A stretch of DNA of 64,000 nt from Mycobacterium deserti (GCF_025345615.1 NZ_JAODWD010000003.1:558001-622000); one strand, 5' to 3'. Counted from the first letter of the stretch, positions 34,499 through 45,051 are shown. Notes: generated by a model from the sequence alone, not told the origin. Program-made: numbers and translations.

Positions 34499-35257
34499 GT
34501 GCCAACGGCAGACGCCAGACCGCCCATCCTCTTCGTGCACGGTGTATTCGGCCGGCCCTCGCTGTTGCAGCCGTGGACGCAGTTCTTCAGCGCCGCCGGA
34601 TTCGAGTGCCACGTCCCGACGCTGCCGGGTCGAGACCCCACCAGCGACGAGGTGCTGGCACGCACCGGCATCGAGGACTGCTTCGAGGTCGCACTGGCCG
34701 CCTACGACCGACTGGGCACACCGCCCATCGTGATCGGCCACAGCATGGGCGGCCTGCTGACCCAGAAGCTGGCGGCTGCTCGCACACCCCGCGCCGCGGT
34801 GCTGCTCGCGTCGATCCCGCCGGGAGTGCTGTGGACCCAACTTCGCGGCATGCCGTATTTGTTGCCGCTGTTGCCGCGCATCCTGGCGGGCAAGCCCTTC
34901 CTTCCGCCTGCGCGAACCATGCGCGAAGTACCGCTGAGCACGTTGCCCACCGCCGAGCAGGATGAGCTGATCCCGAAGCTGGTACGCGACTCGGGCCGCG
35001 TCTTTCGCGAGATGGCGCTCGGGGCGTCGTCGACCCGGGTGAACGCGTCCGACGTGACGTGCCCGGTGCTATGTGTCAGTGCGGGCCAGGATCGCAATGT
35101 CGCACAGTGGATTTCGCGTCGTATCGCCGCGCGCTACAACGCCGAGCACCAGGTGCACCCCGGCCTCCCGCACTGGATCATCGCGGGGTCTGCGGTCGAC
35201 GAGGTTGCCCCACCGGTGCTTGCGTGGCTCAACAACACCCTCGGGCTGGCCGGCTGA
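34499..35257 (+). CDS. alpha/beta-fold hydrolase
   Basis: Cytosolic esterase/lipase-like protein of 252 aa from GTG 34499. The fold is clear from PPILFVHGVFGRPSLLQPW (oxyanion HG), the nucleophile elbow IVIGHSMGGLLTQKLA (Ser 83 in GHSMG), VSAGQDRNVA (Asp) and PGLPHWIIAGSA (His). The substrate cannot be read. Its neighbour is the convergent GAF-ANTAR gene, four bases away. Confidence 0.9.
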   Translation: MPTADARPPILFVHGVFGRPSLLQPWTQFFSAAGFECHVPTLPGRDPTSDEVLARTGIEDCFEVALAAYDRLGTPPIVIGHSMGGLLTQKLAAARTPRAAVLLASIPPGVLWTQLRGMPYLLPLLPRILAGKPFLPPARTMREVPLSTLPTAEQDELIPKLVRDSGRVFREMALGASSTRVNASDVTCPVLCVSAGQDRNVAQWISRRIAARYNAEHQVHPGLPHWIIAGSAVDEVAPPVLAWLNNTLGLAG

Positions 35258-35261
35258 CGCG

Positions 35262-35978
35262 CTACCCGCCGTTTCGGTGTGACCTCGACACCAGGTCGGT
35301 CGCAATGCGGTGCAGCGGCACGTTCGAGTCCTGCGACAGCTTGCGCAAGACCTCGAAAGCCTGGACGGCGTCGACGCCGTAGCGCTCCATGATCATGCCC
35401 TTGGCCTGGCCGATGGTGTCTCGGCTGGCCAACGCCCGCTTGAACTGCTCGTCGCGGCGCGCCGAGCTCCACGCCACCGACGAGTGCGCGGCGAAGATCA
35501 GCCCCAGAGTCCTCGATTCCGCGCCGAACACATTCGGTTGTTCGGCATAGACATTGAGCGCGCCCATCGTCTCGCCGGCGATGAACAACTGGAAAGCCAT
35601 GATCGACCGGATCGGCGTTTCGGCCAGAGCGTCCTGCCGATACCGCGGAAACCGCTCGTCTATTTCGAGGTCGGCGACATGGACGGTCTTCTCTTCCCAG
35701 GCCGCGGTGAGGCACGGGCCCTCCTGATGGCGCTGCTGGACCTTGTCCAGCAGCACCGGCCACATGTGCGTCGCGGCAGGGGTGTCGATGTGCTTGCCGT
35801 TGCGGGTGACGGTGATGCCTGCGTACTGGGCGCCGGGAATCTCGACGGCCGCATGCTCGGCGAGTTCGGCGATCACGGTGTCCGAATCGGCCTCGGGGCG
35901 ACTGTATAACCGCTGCACAAGCTCGGCAATGCGCAGGTGAGTAGCTTCTACGACACTGGGCTCGTTCACCGTCACCAT
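35262..35978 (-). CDS. GAF-ANTAR RNA-binding antitermination regulator
   Basis: A 238-aa protein from ATG 35978, chosen because AAGGAATC precedes it. A GAF domain (residues 10-165, with PAATHMWPVLLDKVQQRHQEGPCL and RSIMAFQLFIAGETMGALNVYAEQP) is followed by a C-terminal ANTAR domain (QFKRALASRDTIGQAKGMIMERYGVDAVQAFEVLRKLSQ). ANTAR proteins bind two-hexaloop RNA motifs to prevent termination. The mycobacterial GAF-ANTAR group includes Rv1626-like proteins. The target RNA is unknown. Divergent from the membrane-protein gene at 36035. Confidence 0.92.
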   Translation of the reverse strand: MVTVNEPSVVEATHLRIAELVQRLYSRPEADSDTVIAELAEHAAVEIPGAQYAGITVTRNGKHIDTPAATHMWPVLLDKVQQRHQEGPCLTAAWEEKTVHVADLEIDERFPRYRQDALAETPIRSIMAFQLFIAGETMGALNVYAEQPNVFGAESRTLGLIFAAHSSVAWSSARRDEQFKRALASRDTIGQAKGMIMERYGVDAVQAFEVLRKLSQDSNVPLHRIATDLVSRSHRNGG

Positions 35979-36034
35979 TCGTGATTCCTTCGTTAGGTTG
36001 TCCAAGACTACGCGCTGCTCACAGCGGAGGAGCT

Positions 36035-37126
36035 ATGGATCAACCACGTCACACCCGCCGCCACACGCTGACGCGAAACGCCGCCGGGCCAGGCCTGGCC
36101 GAGGCATTCGTCATCATTGCGATCGCGACCATCCTGATCACTCGGCTCTACCTACGTTTGACGGGATATCCGCAGATCGGCGGCGGCGACCTGCACATTG
36201 CGCACGCCCTCTACGGCGGTGCCCTGATGATGCTGGCCCTGATCATCGGCTGGGCGACGCTGGGCTTCGGCCCGCGGGTGCTCTGCGTGGTCCTGGGCGG
36301 CATCGGATTCGGGCTGTTCCTCGACGAGGTCGGCAAGTTCGTCACCAAGGACAACGACTACTTTTACGGCCCGGCCGCCGAGATCATGTACATCCTGGTG
36401 GCCGTCCTGCTCGTCGGCGCCCGCATCATGCGGGACTTCCGGCCCCTCGACGCCCGCGAGTGCCTGGCCTCGGCGGCCGCGATCGCCGCCGACGGCATCG
36501 CGCGCGGACTTGCTGCCCGTCGCCGCGAACTCGGTCTGAGTCTTCTGGATCGGGCACGAGAAGGGGAAGTGGACCCTGCTGACGTGAAACACGTTGAGGC
36601 GCTGTTACTTTCGGCGGACTCCGCAACAGATCGGCTCTACTCCGCACAGCGCCGCGCCATCACGCTGATTCCCGACTTCTTCCGCAGCCCGCGGTGGGTG
36701 GCGGTGGTGGGCTGGATGCTGGTCGTCGGTTCCTTCTTCAGCGCCGCTCTGGGCGCCCTCGGCGCCGCACTGGGCGGCTACCTCTACGAGGACCACGACG
36801 TCCGCATCGAACTCGCCGGCCTCAGCGTCGCCACGATGATCCTGTTCGTCAGCGCGGCACTGACACTCGGCATGGCACTGCCCGCGATGATCGCCCGGCG
36901 GCGCAATGACGGGGTGGGGCCGCTGCAGTGGCTGCGCAACGCGGCATTGACGTTCACACTGCTCAACGCGCTGGTCGACTTCGCCACCGAAGGTTTCGGC
37001 GCGCTCCTCGGCCTGTCGGTGGGCCTGTTCGCTCTGGCGATCCTGTCGTATCACCTGGACCGTGCGGCTCGAAGCGGCGTCGCCGAGGCCGTTCCGGCTA
37101 CAGCGCCCGAAGGTATCGCTCGGTGA
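36035..37126 (+). CDS. multi-pass membrane protein of unknown function
   Basis: A 363-aa protein from ATG 36035 behind GGAGGAG. It shows two blocks of four helices (about residues 20-130 and 230-345). A central cytoplasmic segment ([45 protein letters not shown]) separates them. The loop [20 protein letters not shown] is conserved in appearance. It is convergent with the DUF1990 gene, overlapping it by 29 bp. No family is recognised. Divergent from the GAF-ANTAR gene, which could share control. Confidence 0.8.
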   Translation: MDQPRHTRRHTLTRNAAGPGLAEAFVIIAIATILITRLYLRLTGYPQIGGGDLHIAHALYGGALMMLALIIGWATLGFGPRVLCVVLGGIGFGLFLDEVGKFVTKDNDYFYGPAAEIMYILVAVLLVGARIMRDFRPLDARECLASAAAIAADGIARGLAARRRELGLSLLDRAREGEVDPADVKHVEALLLSADSATDRLYSAQRRAITLIPDFFRSPRWVAVVGWMLVVGSFFSAALGALGAALGGYLYEDHDVRIELAGLSVATMILFVSAALTLGMALPAMIARRRNDGVGPLQWLRNAALTFTLLNALVDFATEGFGALLGLSVGLFALAILSYHLDRAARSGVAEAVPATAPEGIAR

Positions 37127-37595
37127 CGACCCGTTGGATCATCGACGTCACCGGCGAGGCCAACCGGCTCCACCAGGTCGCGTGGCGCGAGAAGGCGGTC
37201 ACCTCGGCATAGACCTGCTCGGTGGCCGGGTCGTAGCGGACCAGGAACAGTTCCTCACCGCACTCTGCATGGCCGGGCAGCGTCCCGTAGGCGAAGCCGC
37301 GACGGTCAGGTTCGTCGACGACATAGACCACCCGACACGGCGCCTGCACCGGGCCGAGGTTGACGATCACCTCCGACCCCGCCTCCGCAAGCTCGGTCGT
37401 CGCCGCGACTCGTACCCCCGCGCCGCGCAGCATGCCCCAGCGCATCCCTGCCGCCGCCGCTTCGGAGAAGCGGCTTCTGCCGTAGCCGATGACGGCCGAC
37501 TTCCGCACATGGTGGTAGCCGGCGGGCAGCGGGCCCGCCGTGGCGCCCACCTCCGGGTAGGTCAGCGGCAAGGCCGTCAAATCGCTCAGTTTCAC
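37098..37595 (-). CDS. DUF1990 family protein
   Basis: A 165-aa protein with the DUF1990 pattern: [37 protein letters not shown] at 22-58, [38 protein letters not shown], and [31 protein letters not shown] at the end. It belongs to a START-like lipid/ligand-binding clan of unknown ligand. The last 29 bp overlap the facing membrane-protein gene. Confidence 0.9.
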   Translation of the reverse strand: MKLSDLTALPLTYPEVGATAGPLPAGYHHVRKSAVIGYGRSRFSEAAAAGMRWGMLRGAGVRVAATTELAEAGSEVIVNLGPVQAPCRVVYVVDEPDRRGFAYGTLPGHAECGEELFLVRYDPATEQVYAEVTAFSRHATWWSRLASPVTSMIQRVVTERYLRAL

Positions 37596-37646
37596 CGGGC
37601 CAGACCATATCGCCCCTCAACACGTCACCGGCGTACGGTCGGAGAA

Positions 37647-38507
37647 ATGAATTCTCCCGTCGCACAGGCATCTGGCACATTCACCTTCGGCGATCTGACG
37701 GTCAACCGTCTCGGGTTCGGCGCGATGCGGCTGACCGGAAAGGGAGTGTGGGGCCCGCCGACCGACCGCGACGAATGCATCCGGGTGCTGCGCCGCGCCG
37801 TCGAACTCGGCGTCAACTTCATCGACACCGCCGACTCATACGGTCCGTACGTCTCCGAGGAACTCATCCGCGAGGCCCTGCACCCCTATGACGGCGTCGT
37901 CGTCGCGACCAAGGCGGGGCTTCTGCGCACCGGACCCGACGACTGGACGCCGCTCGGCTTTCCGGCGTACCTGCGCCAGGAATGCGAGATGAGCCTGCGC
38001 CGTCTCGGCGTGGAGACCATCGACTTGTTCCAGCTGCACCGCATCGACGCGAAGTTCCCCGCCGAAGATCAGCTCGGCGAGCTAGTCGCTTTGCAGCAGG
38101 AGGGCAAGATCCGCCACATCGGTCTGTCCGAGGTCACCGCCGACGATCTCGCGGCCGCCCAGAAGACCGCAACCGTCGTGTCGGTGCAGAACATGTACAA
38201 CGTGACCGTCCGTACCGCAGAACCAGTGCTGGAGGCCTGCGAAGCCCAGGGCATCGGGTTCATCCCGTGGTTCCCGTTGGCCGCCGGGCCGCTGGCCGCG
38301 CCCGACGGGCCGCTGCAGCGCATCGCCGCCGAGCACCACGCGAGCCCGTCCCAGCTCGCGCTGGCGTGGCTGTTGAAACGCTCGCCGGTCATGCTGCCCA
38401 TCCCCGGGACGTCGAAGGTCAACCACCTGGAGGAGAACGTCGCGGCCGCCGAGATCGAGCTGTCGGACGAGGAATTCGCGACGCTGAGCAAAGCCGGGTC
38501 CGCCTAG
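37647..38507 (+). CDS. aldo/keto reductase
   Basis: NAD(P)H-dependent oxidoreductase of the AKR superfamily (286 aa, ATG 37647). The catalytic tetrad is visible: Asp and Tyr in [18 protein letters not shown], Lys in VVVATKAGL, and His in LFQLHRID. The C-terminal cofactor loop is [23 protein letters not shown]. The substrate is unknown. A TACGGT box ends seven bases before the ATG, with a GGAG between, so either leaderless or short-leader translation is possible. Confidence 0.95.
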   Translation: MNSPVAQASGTFTFGDLTVNRLGFGAMRLTGKGVWGPPTDRDECIRVLRRAVELGVNFIDTADSYGPYVSEELIREALHPYDGVVVATKAGLLRTGPDDWTPLGFPAYLRQECEMSLRRLGVETIDLFQLHRIDAKFPAEDQLGELVALQQEGKIRHIGLSEVTADDLAAAQKTATVVSVQNMYNVTVRTAEPVLEACEAQGIGFIPWFPLAAGPLAAPDGPLQRIAAEHHASPSQLALAWLLKRSPVMLPIPGTSKVNHLEENVAAAEIELSDEEFATLSKAGSA

Positions 38508-38522
38508 GGCACAGGAAGCTAA

Positions 38523-38528
38523 TACGGT
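38523..38528 (+). promoter_or_regulatory. putative -10 of the thioesterase/thrS operon (leaderless)
   Basis: TACGGT ends six bases before GTG 38535 with no RBS, which predicts a leaderless first gene for the long operon. Confidence 0.4.
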
Positions 38529-38534
38529 GGTCGG

Positions 38535-39158
38535 GTGACCATCGAGCAGCAGGCGCCTCCCGGCGGGGGATTCAATCCGCCTGTCCCGACCACGCGTGGC
38601 GGACCGGACTACGGCCGGTTCATCGAGGCGGTCCGCACGCTGCAGGACCACGCCCGCGCGGCCGACGCGCCCGACGAGGTCATCACCGAAGCGGCTGACC
38701 TGGTGGAGAAGGTGTCGCAGCTGCTGGCGCCGTATTACGCCGACGAATGGGCGTCACCGTCGGGACGCCGGATGGATCTGCCCAACCGGGGCAACGTCTT
38801 GGCTGTTCCGCTCGACTTGCGCGTCACCGACGACCAGCGCGTCCGCGGCACGACACAGTTCCGGCGCTTTCACCTGGGCCGCAACGGTGCCGCCCACGGC
38901 GGCGCGGTGGCCATGTTGTTCGACTCGATACTGGGCTTCACCGCGTTCATGCTCAGCGGCAGCAAGGCCCAGCGCACCGCGTTCCTGCACGTCGACTACC
39001 GCAAGATCGCGCTCGTCGAACACGAATACCAGGTCGAAGCCGGTGTCGACCGGATCGAAGACCGCAAGATCTTCGTCTCCGGCCGGGTACTGGACGGCGA
39101 GACCGTGCTCGCCGAGGCCCACGCGTTGTTCGTCAAACTCAAGCCGGGACAGCCTTGA
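38535..39158 (+). CDS. PaaI/hotdog-fold thioesterase
   Basis: A 207-aa acyl-CoA thioesterase-like protein. The hotdog core is FRRFHLGRNGAAHGGAVAMLFDSILGFTAFM, with a catalytic-type HGG and acidic residue in the following helix, then TAFLHVDYRKIALVEHEYQVEAGVDRIEDRKIFVSGRVLDG. An N-terminal helical extension (about 60 residues) precedes the domain. The stop overlaps the TTG start of the next gene (TTGA), so it is the first gene of the thrS/PIM operon. The acyl substrate is unknown. Confidence 0.88.
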   Translation: MTIEQQAPPGGGFNPPVPTTRGGPDYGRFIEAVRTLQDHARAADAPDEVITEAADLVEKVSQLLAPYYADEWASPSGRRMDLPNRGNVLAVPLDLRVTDDQRVRGTTQFRRFHLGRNGAAHGGAVAMLFDSILGFTAFMLSGSKAQRTAFLHVDYRKIALVEHEYQVEAGVDRIEDRKIFVSGRVLDGETVLAEAHALFVKLKPGQP

Positions 39159-39574
39159 ACGCCGCCGACGTCAAGAGGCGCTGGAAGCGCTGGCGCGACC
39201 GGCTGCGGGAACGTCCGACGGCCGATTTCGTCTACCGCATCGTGGTGGGCGTGATCGGTACGGCGGTCTTCGTCGTCGGCATCCTGGCGATCCCGTACCC
39301 GGGTCCCGGGTGGGCCATCGTGTTCATCGGCCTGGGCATTCTGGCCACCGAGTTCGACTGGGCACGTCGGCTGCTGGCCTACGCCAAGGAACGCTACGAC
39401 AAGGCGATGGAGTGGTTCCATCGCCAGCCCGCCATCATCCAGATTCTCGGCGGGGTTCTCACCGCGCTCATCGTGGCGGCGACGCTGTGGTTGCTAGGCG
39501 CTCTCGACTGGACGGCCGAAGTGGTCGGGCTCCAATACGAGTGGCTGAACAGTCCGATCGGCATCGGTGACTGA
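39155..39574 (+). CDS. PGPGW-motif membrane protein (TIGR02611 family)
   Basis: A 139-aa protein starting at TTG 39155. It carries the diagnostic motif IPYPGPGWAIVFIGLGILATEFDWARRLL at residues 46-74, preceded by a transmembrane helix and followed by a short amphipathic region and a second C-terminal helix (LTALIVAATLWLLGALDW). The family is restricted largely to actinobacteria and has no known function. It is the second gene of the thrS operon and corresponds to Rv2617c by order. Confidence 0.92.
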   Translation: MNAADVKRRWKRWRDRLRERPTADFVYRIVVGVIGTAVFVVGILAIPYPGPGWAIVFIGLGILATEFDWARRLLAYAKERYDKAMEWFHRQPAIIQILGGVLTALIVAATLWLLGALDWTAEVVGLQYEWLNSPIGIGD

Positions 39575-39634
39575 CCGCTCGCACCGATAGCATGGTCGCG
39601 TCCTGCATCCGATGAACGAACTGGAGACATCCCG

Positions 39635-41701
39635 ATGAGCGCGCCCGCCAGCCCCGCCCCAGCAGCCCCGATCCGGGTCGCTGCCGGGACGACCGCCGGG
39701 GCGGCGGTCCGTGACGCCGGCCTGCCCAGTCGCGGCGCGCCGGACGCCATCGTGGTCGTCCGCGAGGCCGACGGCCGCCTGCGCGACCTGTCCTGGGTGC
39801 CCGACAGCGACGTCGAGGTCGTCCCGGTGGCCGCAGACACCGACGAGGGTCGCAGCGTCATCCGGCACTCGTGCGCGCACGTGCTGGCCCAGGCGGTGCA
39901 GGACATGTTCCCCGAGGCCAAGCTCGGCATCGGTCCGCCCATCACCGACGGCTTCTACTACGACTTCGACGTGGAACGCGCGTTCACCCCGGAGGATCTG
40001 GAGGCGCTGGAGAAGCGCATGCGCCAGATCGTCAAAGAGGGCCAGCTGTTCTCCCGGCGGGTCTACGAGTCCAAAGAACAAGCGCGCGAAGAGTTGGCGC
40101 GCGAGCCGTTCAAGCTCGAACTGGTCGACGACAAGTCCGGCGACCCCGAGGTGATGGAAGTCGGCCCCCCCGGCTCTGATGAAGAGCTCACCGCCTACGA
40201 CAACCTCAACCCACGAACGCGCGAACGCATCTGGGGCGACCTGTGCCGCGGGCCGCATATCCCGACGACGCGCTACATCCCCGCGTTCAAGTTGACCCGT
40301 AGCTCGGCCGCCTACTGGCGCGGTAATCAGGACAACGCCAGCCTCCAGCGCATTTACGGCACCGCATGGGAGTCGCAGGAGGCCCTCGACCACCATCTCG
40401 AGTTGATCGAGGAGGCGCAGCGGCGCGACCACCGCAAGCTCGGCGCCGAGCTCGACCTGTTCAGCTTCCCCGACGAAATCGGTTCGGGCCTGGCGGTTTT
40501 CCACCCCAAGGGCGGAATCATCCGCCGCGAGTTGGAGGACTACTCGCGGCGCAAGCACATCGAGGCCGGCTACCAGTTCGTGAACAGCCCGCACATCACC
40601 AAGGCGGAGCTGTTCAAGATCTCCGGCCACCTCGACTGGTACGCCGACGGGATGTTCCCGCCGATGCACCTCGACGCCGAGCTCAACGACGACGGCACCG
40701 TGCGCAAGCCCGGCCAGGACTATTACCTCAAGCCGATGAACTGCCCCATGCACTGCCTGATCTTCCGGTCGCGCGGGCGGTCCTACCGGGAACTTCCCCT
40801 GCGGCTCTTCGAATTCGGCACCGTCTACCGCTACGAGCTGTCCGGCGTCGTGCACGGGCTGACCCGGGTGCGCGGGCTGACGATGGACGACGCGCACATC
40901 TACTGCACCCGCGACCAGATGCGCGACGAGTTGAGCTCACTGCTGCGCTTCGTGCTCGCGCTGCTCGGCGACTACGGCCTGACCGACTTCTACCTTGAGC
41001 TGTCGACCAAGGACCCCAAGAAGTTCGTCGGCTCCGACGAGCTGTGGGAGGAGGCCACCGGCGTGCTCGCCGAGGTGGGCGCCGCCTCCGGCCTCGACCT
41101 GGTGCCCGACCCGGGAGGCGCGGCGTTCTACGGACCCAAGATCTCGGTACAGGTCAAGGACGCGCTGGGCCGCAGCTGGCAGATGTCGACGATTCAGCTC
41201 GACTTCAACTTTCCCGAGCGCTTCGAGCTGGAATACACCGCCGCCGACGGCAGCCGGCAGCGACCGGTGATGATCCACCGCGCGCTCTTCGGGTCGATCG
41301 AGCGGTTCTTCGGCATCCTCACCGAGCATTACGCCGGCGCATTCCCGGCGTGGCTGGCGCCGATCCAGGTGGTCGGGATCCCCGTCGCCGACGACCACAT
41401 TCCGTACCTCAACGGCCTTGCCACACAACTGAAGACGCACGGCGTCCGGGCCGAAGTGGACAGCAGCGACGACCGCATGGCCAAGAAGATCGTCAACCAC
41501 ACGAACCAGAAAGTGCCGTTCATGTTGGTCGCGGGTGACCGCGACGTGGAAGCCGACGCGGTCAGCTTCCGCTTCGGCGACCGTACTCAGCTCAACGGTG
41601 TGCCGCGCGACGAAGCGGTCAACCTGATCCTGCAATGGATTGCGGCCCGCGAAAACTCGACTCCCACAGCCGAACTGCTCAAGGCGGGCAACTCGTCGTG
41701 A
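39635..41701 (+). CDS. thrS: threonyl-tRNA synthetase
   Basis: Charges tRNA-Thr; class II synthetase of 688 aa. The N-terminal TGS-like region is followed by the editing domain ([33 protein letters not shown]). The catalytic core has motif 2 ([28 protein letters not shown]), the zinc Cys in [13 protein letters not shown], and motif 3 ([15 protein letters not shown]). The anticodon-binding domain is at the C-terminus ([16 protein letters not shown]). A GGAGAC precedes ATG 39635. No T-box leader is seen in the 60-bp upstream gap. Confidence 0.98.
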   Translation: MSAPASPAPAAPIRVAAGTTAGAAVRDAGLPSRGAPDAIVVVREADGRLRDLSWVPDSDVEVVPVAADTDEGRSVIRHSCAHVLAQAVQDMFPEAKLGIGPPITDGFYYDFDVERAFTPEDLEALEKRMRQIVKEGQLFSRRVYESKEQAREELAREPFKLELVDDKSGDPEVMEVGPPGSDEELTAYDNLNPRTRERIWGDLCRGPHIPTTRYIPAFKLTRSSAAYWRGNQDNASLQRIYGTAWESQEALDHHLELIEEAQRRDHRKLGAELDLFSFPDEIGSGLAVFHPKGGIIRRELEDYSRRKHIEAGYQFVNSPHITKAELFKISGHLDWYADGMFPPMHLDAELNDDGTVRKPGQDYYLKPMNCPMHCLIFRSRGRSYRELPLRLFEFGTVYRYELSGVVHGLTRVRGLTMDDAHIYCTRDQMRDELSSLLRFVLALLGDYGLTDFYLELSTKDPKKFVGSDELWEEATGVLAEVGAASGLDLVPDPGGAAFYGPKISVQVKDALGRSWQMSTIQLDFNFPERFELEYTAADGSRQRPVMIHRALFGSIERFFGILTEHYAGAFPAWLAPIQVVGIPVADDHIPYLNGLATQLKTHGVRAEVDSSDDRMAKKIVNHTNQKVPFMLVAGDRDVEADAVSFRFGDRTQLNGVPRDEAVNLILQWIAARENSTPTAELLKAGNSS

Positions 41702-42291
41702 CTGCGAAGGACGACCACGCGATCGGCGATGAGCGCTTGCGCGAAGAGCGATCAATAGTCGACCGCGGCGCTGGTGACCCCGACCATCTGCAACGGCTGT
41801 GGACGCCGCACCGCATGACCTACATCGCCGAGTCGCCGATGAAGAACCCGGCCTCGGACAAGTCCAGCGAGCCGTTCAGCGAGATCCCTACCCTGTCCGA
41901 CGAGGACGGCCTGGTCGTCGCGCGCGGCGAAACGGTGTACGTCGTGCTCAACCTCTATCCGTACAACCCGGGCCACTCGATGGTGGTGCCCTACCGGCGG
42001 GTGGCTGAGCTGGAAGACCTCACCGCTGACGAGAGCGCCGAACTGATGACGTTCACGCAGAAGACGATTCGAGTCATCAAAGCCGTCTCGAGCCCGCACG
42101 GTTTCAACGTCGGGTTGAACCTCGGCAAGTCCGCAGGCGGCTCGCTGGCCGAACATCTGCACATGCATGTGGTGCCGAGGTGGAGCGGCGACGCCAATTT
42201 CATCACCATCATCGGCGGCTCCAAGGTCGTGCCGCAGCTGCTGCGCGAGACGCGTGAGCTGCTCTCCACGGAGTGGGCGAACCAGTCGTGA
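41698..42291 (+). CDS. HIT-family diadenosine tetraphosphate phosphorylase (Ap4A phosphorylase type)
   Basis: A 197-aa histidine-triad protein, GTG 41698 overlapping the thrS stop (GTGA). The triad is [19 protein letters not shown], and [28 protein letters not shown] is the HIT N-terminal half. The M. tuberculosis homologue (Rv2613c) is described as an Ap4A phosphorylase. Coupling to thrS is sensible because aminoacyl-tRNA synthetases produce Ap4A. Confidence 0.93.
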   Translation: MTAKDDHAIGDERLREERSIVDRGAGDPDHLQRLWTPHRMTYIAESPMKNPASDKSSEPFSEIPTLSDEDGLVVARGETVYVVLNLYPYNPGHSMVVPYRRVAELEDLTADESAELMTFTQKTIRVIKAVSSPHGFNVGLNLGKSAGGSLAEHLHMHVVPRWSGDANFITIIGGSKVVPQLLRETRELLSTEWANQS

Positions 42292-42959
42292 GCAACCTCT
42301 ACCTGATGACCAGGGCCGCCTACGAGAAGCTGTCGAGGCCGGTCGCCAAGGCGGCACTGCGGGCCGGCTTCACCCCCGACAGCATCACGATCCTCGGCAC
42401 GGCCGGGTCGGTGCTGGCCGCGCTGACGCTGTTCCCCATGGGGCAGCTGTGGTGGGGCGCGTTCACCGTATGGATCTTCGCGCTCGCCGACATGCTCGAC
42501 GGTGCGATGGCTCGCGAGAGCGGCGGCGGCACCCGATTCGGCGCGGTACTCGACGCCACCTGCGACCGGATGGGCGACGGTGCGATCTTCTGCGGGCTGC
42601 TGTGGTGGGCAGTGTTCGGGCTCGACAGCCCGTCGCTGGTGGTGGCGACGCTGATCTGTTTGGTCACCTCGCAGGTGATCTCCTACGTCAAGGCCCGCGC
42701 CGAGGCCAGTGGTCTGTCCGGCGGGGGTGGCCTCATCGAGCGGCCCGAGCGCCTCGGCATTGTGCTGCTCGGCGCAGGGCTGTCCGGCCTGCCGTTCCTG
42801 CACATGCCGTGGCTGATACACGTCGCGATGTGGTCGCTCGCGGTCGCGAGCCTGATCACCGTCGGGCAGCGGCTGCACTCCGTCCGAACCTCGCCGCGCG
42901 CGATGGATCCACTTGTCAAGCCGGACAACTCAGCCGGCGATGAGGAGCCCGAGGCGTGA
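42288..42959 (+). CDS. pgsA1: phosphatidylinositol phosphate synthase (CDP-alcohol phosphatidyltransferase)
   Basis: Integral membrane enzyme (223 aa from GTG 42288) that joins CDP-diacylglycerol and inositol-1-phosphate to make PI-phosphate, the root of PIM and lipoarabinomannan synthesis. The CDP-alcohol signature is intact: DMLDGAMARESGGG…GAVLDATCDR, with the four Asp of D-x2-DG-x2-AR-x8-G-x3-D-x3-D. About six helices. Overlaps the HIT gene by 4 bp. Downstream are patA and pimA, so the complete early PIM pathway is one operon. Confidence 0.95.
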   Translation: MSNLYLMTRAAYEKLSRPVAKAALRAGFTPDSITILGTAGSVLAALTLFPMGQLWWGAFTVWIFALADMLDGAMARESGGGTRFGAVLDATCDRMGDGAIFCGLLWWAVFGLDSPSLVVATLICLVTSQVISYVKARAEASGLSGGGGLIERPERLGIVLLGAGLSGLPFLHMPWLIHVAMWSLAVASLITVGQRLHSVRTSPRAMDPLVKPDNSAGDEEPEA

Positions 42960-43888
42960 CAGCCGCCGCCTCAGAGCCGGCGTCGGGCATCTCGTTCGGC
43001 GGGCGGATCGCCGACTGGGGGTATGCAGCCGGCTGGCAGTTCGTCCGTGCGATGCCGGACCTTCTGGCGCGCAACGCATTCGACGTAGGCGCATACATCG
43101 CAGGTCGTAACGGCGGGCCTGAGCAGTTGCGCAGGAACCTGGCCCGGGTCATCGGTGTGCCACCCGCCGAGGTGCCCAACGGGCTGATGCGCGCCTCGTT
43201 GGCCTCCTACGGCCGGTATTGGCGGGAGGCGTTTCGGTTACCGACCATGGATCACGAAGCGCTGGGCCGCGAACTCGACGTGGTGGAGATCGACCGCGCG
43301 TGGGCGGCATTGGACGAGGGGCGCGGCGCGATCCTTGCGCTGCCGCACAGCGGCAATTGGGACATGGCCGGGGTATGGCTGGTGCAGAACTACGGCACGT
43401 TCGCCACCGTCGCCGAGCGGCTGAAACCCGAGTCGCTGTATCACCGTTTCGTCGCCTACCGCGAGAGCCTCGGCTTTGAGATCATTCCGACGACCGGCGG
43501 TGAGCGGCCCCCGTTCGAGGTGCTGACCGAGCGGCTACGGGACAACAAGCTGGTGTGCCTGATGGCCGACCGCGACATGAGCCGTAATGGAGTGCCGGTC
43601 GATTTCTTCGGTGAACCGAGCCGCTTTCCGGCAGGGCCCGCGAAGTTGGCCATCGCGACCGGTGCAGCCCTGCTGCCGGTGCACTGCTGGTACGAGGGTG
43701 ACGGCTGGGGGATCAGGGTGTATCCCGAACTCGACGTCTCCTCGGGCGACGTCGGCGTCGTCACGCAGGCGCTCGCGGACAAGTTCGCCGAGAACATCGC
43801 CGCGCATCCCGAGGATTGGCACATGATGCAGCCGCAGTGGCTGGCCGATCTGTCCAAGGAACGCCGCGCTCAGCTGGAGACACGCTGA
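42956..43888 (+). CDS. patA: phosphatidylinositol mannoside acyltransferase
   Basis: Membrane-associated acyltransferase (310 aa) that acylates the 6-position of the mannose on PIM1/PIM2 using palmitoyl-CoA. The LpxL/LPLAT-like active motif is LPHSGNWDMAGVWL (His-x4-Asp type, near residue 126). Further motifs are LVCLMADRDMSRNGVPVDFFG and FPAGPAKLAIATGAALLPVHCWY. It overlaps the PI-phosphate synthase gene by 4 bp, and its stop shares one base with the pimA ATG. Confidence 0.95.
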   Translation: MTAAASEPASGISFGGRIADWGYAAGWQFVRAMPDLLARNAFDVGAYIAGRNGGPEQLRRNLARVIGVPPAEVPNGLMRASLASYGRYWREAFRLPTMDHEALGRELDVVEIDRAWAALDEGRGAILALPHSGNWDMAGVWLVQNYGTFATVAERLKPESLYHRFVAYRESLGFEIIPTTGGERPPFEVLTERLRDNKLVCLMADRDMSRNGVPVDFFGEPSRFPAGPAKLAIATGAALLPVHCWYEGDGWGIRVYPELDVSSGDVGVVTQALADKFAENIAAHPEDWHMMQPQWLADLSKERRAQLETR

Positions 43889-45051
43889 TGCGTATCGGCA
43901 TGGTCTGCCCGTACTCGTTCGACGTGCCCGGCGGGGTGCAGTCGCATGTGCTGCAGCTGGCCGAGGTCATGCATGGCCGCGGCCACGAGGTCAGCGTGCT
44001 GGCACCGACTTCTTCTGACGCGCACGGCGCACTGCCCGACTACGTGGTGTCCGGCGGCAAGGCCGTTCCGATTCCCTACAACGGCTCGGTCGCGCGGCTG
44101 AGGTTCGGTCCTGCCACCCACCGAATGGTCAAGCGGTGGCTGATGCAGGGGCAGTTCGACGTCCTGCATCTGCATGAGCCCAACGCGCCGAGTCTGTCGA
44201 TGCTCGCACTGAACATCGCCGAGGGACCGATCGTCGCGACGTTCCACACGTCGACCACCAAGTCGTTGACGCTCAGCGTGTTCGAGCCGTTTCTGCGTCC
44301 TATGCACGAGAAGATCGTCGGGCGTATCGCGGTGTCCGACCTAGCGCGGCGCTGGCAGATGGAGGCACTGGGCAGCGACGCCGTCGAAATTCCCAACGGG
44401 GTCGACGTGGCCTCGTTCGCCGACGCGCCGCGTCTCGACGGATACCCGCGGGCAGGCAGGTCGGTGCTGTTCCTTGGCCGGTTCGACGAACCGCGAAAGG
44501 GCATCGCGGTCTTGCTGCGGGCCCTGCCCACGCTCGCCGAGCGGTTTCCCGACATCGAGATCCTCATCGTGGGCCGTGGCGACGAGGACGAACTGCGCGA
44601 GAAGGCCGGCCCCATGGCGGGGCACCTGCGCTTCCTCGGTCAGGTCGACGATGCGCAGAAGGCGTCGGCCATGCGCAGCGCCGACGTGTACTGCGCGCCG
44701 AACCTCGGCGGCGAGAGCTTCGGCATCGTGCTCGTCGAGGCGATGGCCGCGGGCACCGCGGTGGTGGCCAGCGATCTCGACGCGTTCCGGCGGGTGCTGG
44801 CCGACGGCACGGCAGGACGGCTGGTTCCGGTCGATGACGCCGACGGTCTGGCCGACGGTCTGATCGAGGTGCTGGCCGACGACGCCACCCGCGAGCGCTA
44901 CATCGCGCACGCGACCGACGCCGTGCGCCGATACGACTGGTCAGTCGTCGCCGGACAGATCATGCGGGTCTACGAGACCGTCGCCGGGGCGGGCGCGAAG
45001 GTCCGCGTGGCGGGCGGCGCGCGCAGCGTGATGACCGGGGAGCCCCGATGA
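43888..45051 (+). CDS. pimA: phosphatidyl-myo-inositol alpha-mannosyltransferase
   Basis: GT4 glycosyltransferase (GT-B fold, 387 aa from ATG 43888) that adds the first mannose from GDP-mannose to phosphatidylinositol at the inner membrane face. The N-terminal domain starts MRIGMVCPYSFDVPGGVQSHVLQLAEVM. The sugar-donor site is VLFLGRFDEPRKGIAVLLRAL and NLGGESFGIVLVEAMAAGTAVVASDLDAFRRVL (the E-x7-E motif). Essential in mycobacteria according to the literature. Followed by the Nudix gene with a 4-bp overlap. Confidence 0.97.
   Translation: MRIGMVCPYSFDVPGGVQSHVLQLAEVMHGRGHEVSVLAPTSSDAHGALPDYVVSGGKAVPIPYNGSVARLRFGPATHRMVKRWLMQGQFDVLHLHEPNAPSLSMLALNIAEGPIVATFHTSTTKSLTLSVFEPFLRPMHEKIVGRIAVSDLARRWQMEALGSDAVEIPNGVDVASFADAPRLDGYPRAGRSVLFLGRFDEPRKGIAVLLRALPTLAERFPDIEILIVGRGDEDELREKAGPMAGHLRFLGQVDDAQKASAMRSADVYCAPNLGGESFGIVLVEAMAAGTAVVASDLDAFRRVLADGTAGRLVPVDDADGLADGLIEVLADDATRERYIAHATDAVRRYDWSVVAGQIMRVYETVAGAGAKVRVAGGARSVMTGEPR

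Noticed and set aside
39575..39634. T-box or other riboswitch before thrS
   Set aside because: Only 60 bp lie between genes and no stem-loop or T-box sequence is present.
39494..40897. 467-codon minus-strand frame opposite thrS
   Set aside because: Antisense shadow of thrS with no recognisable features.
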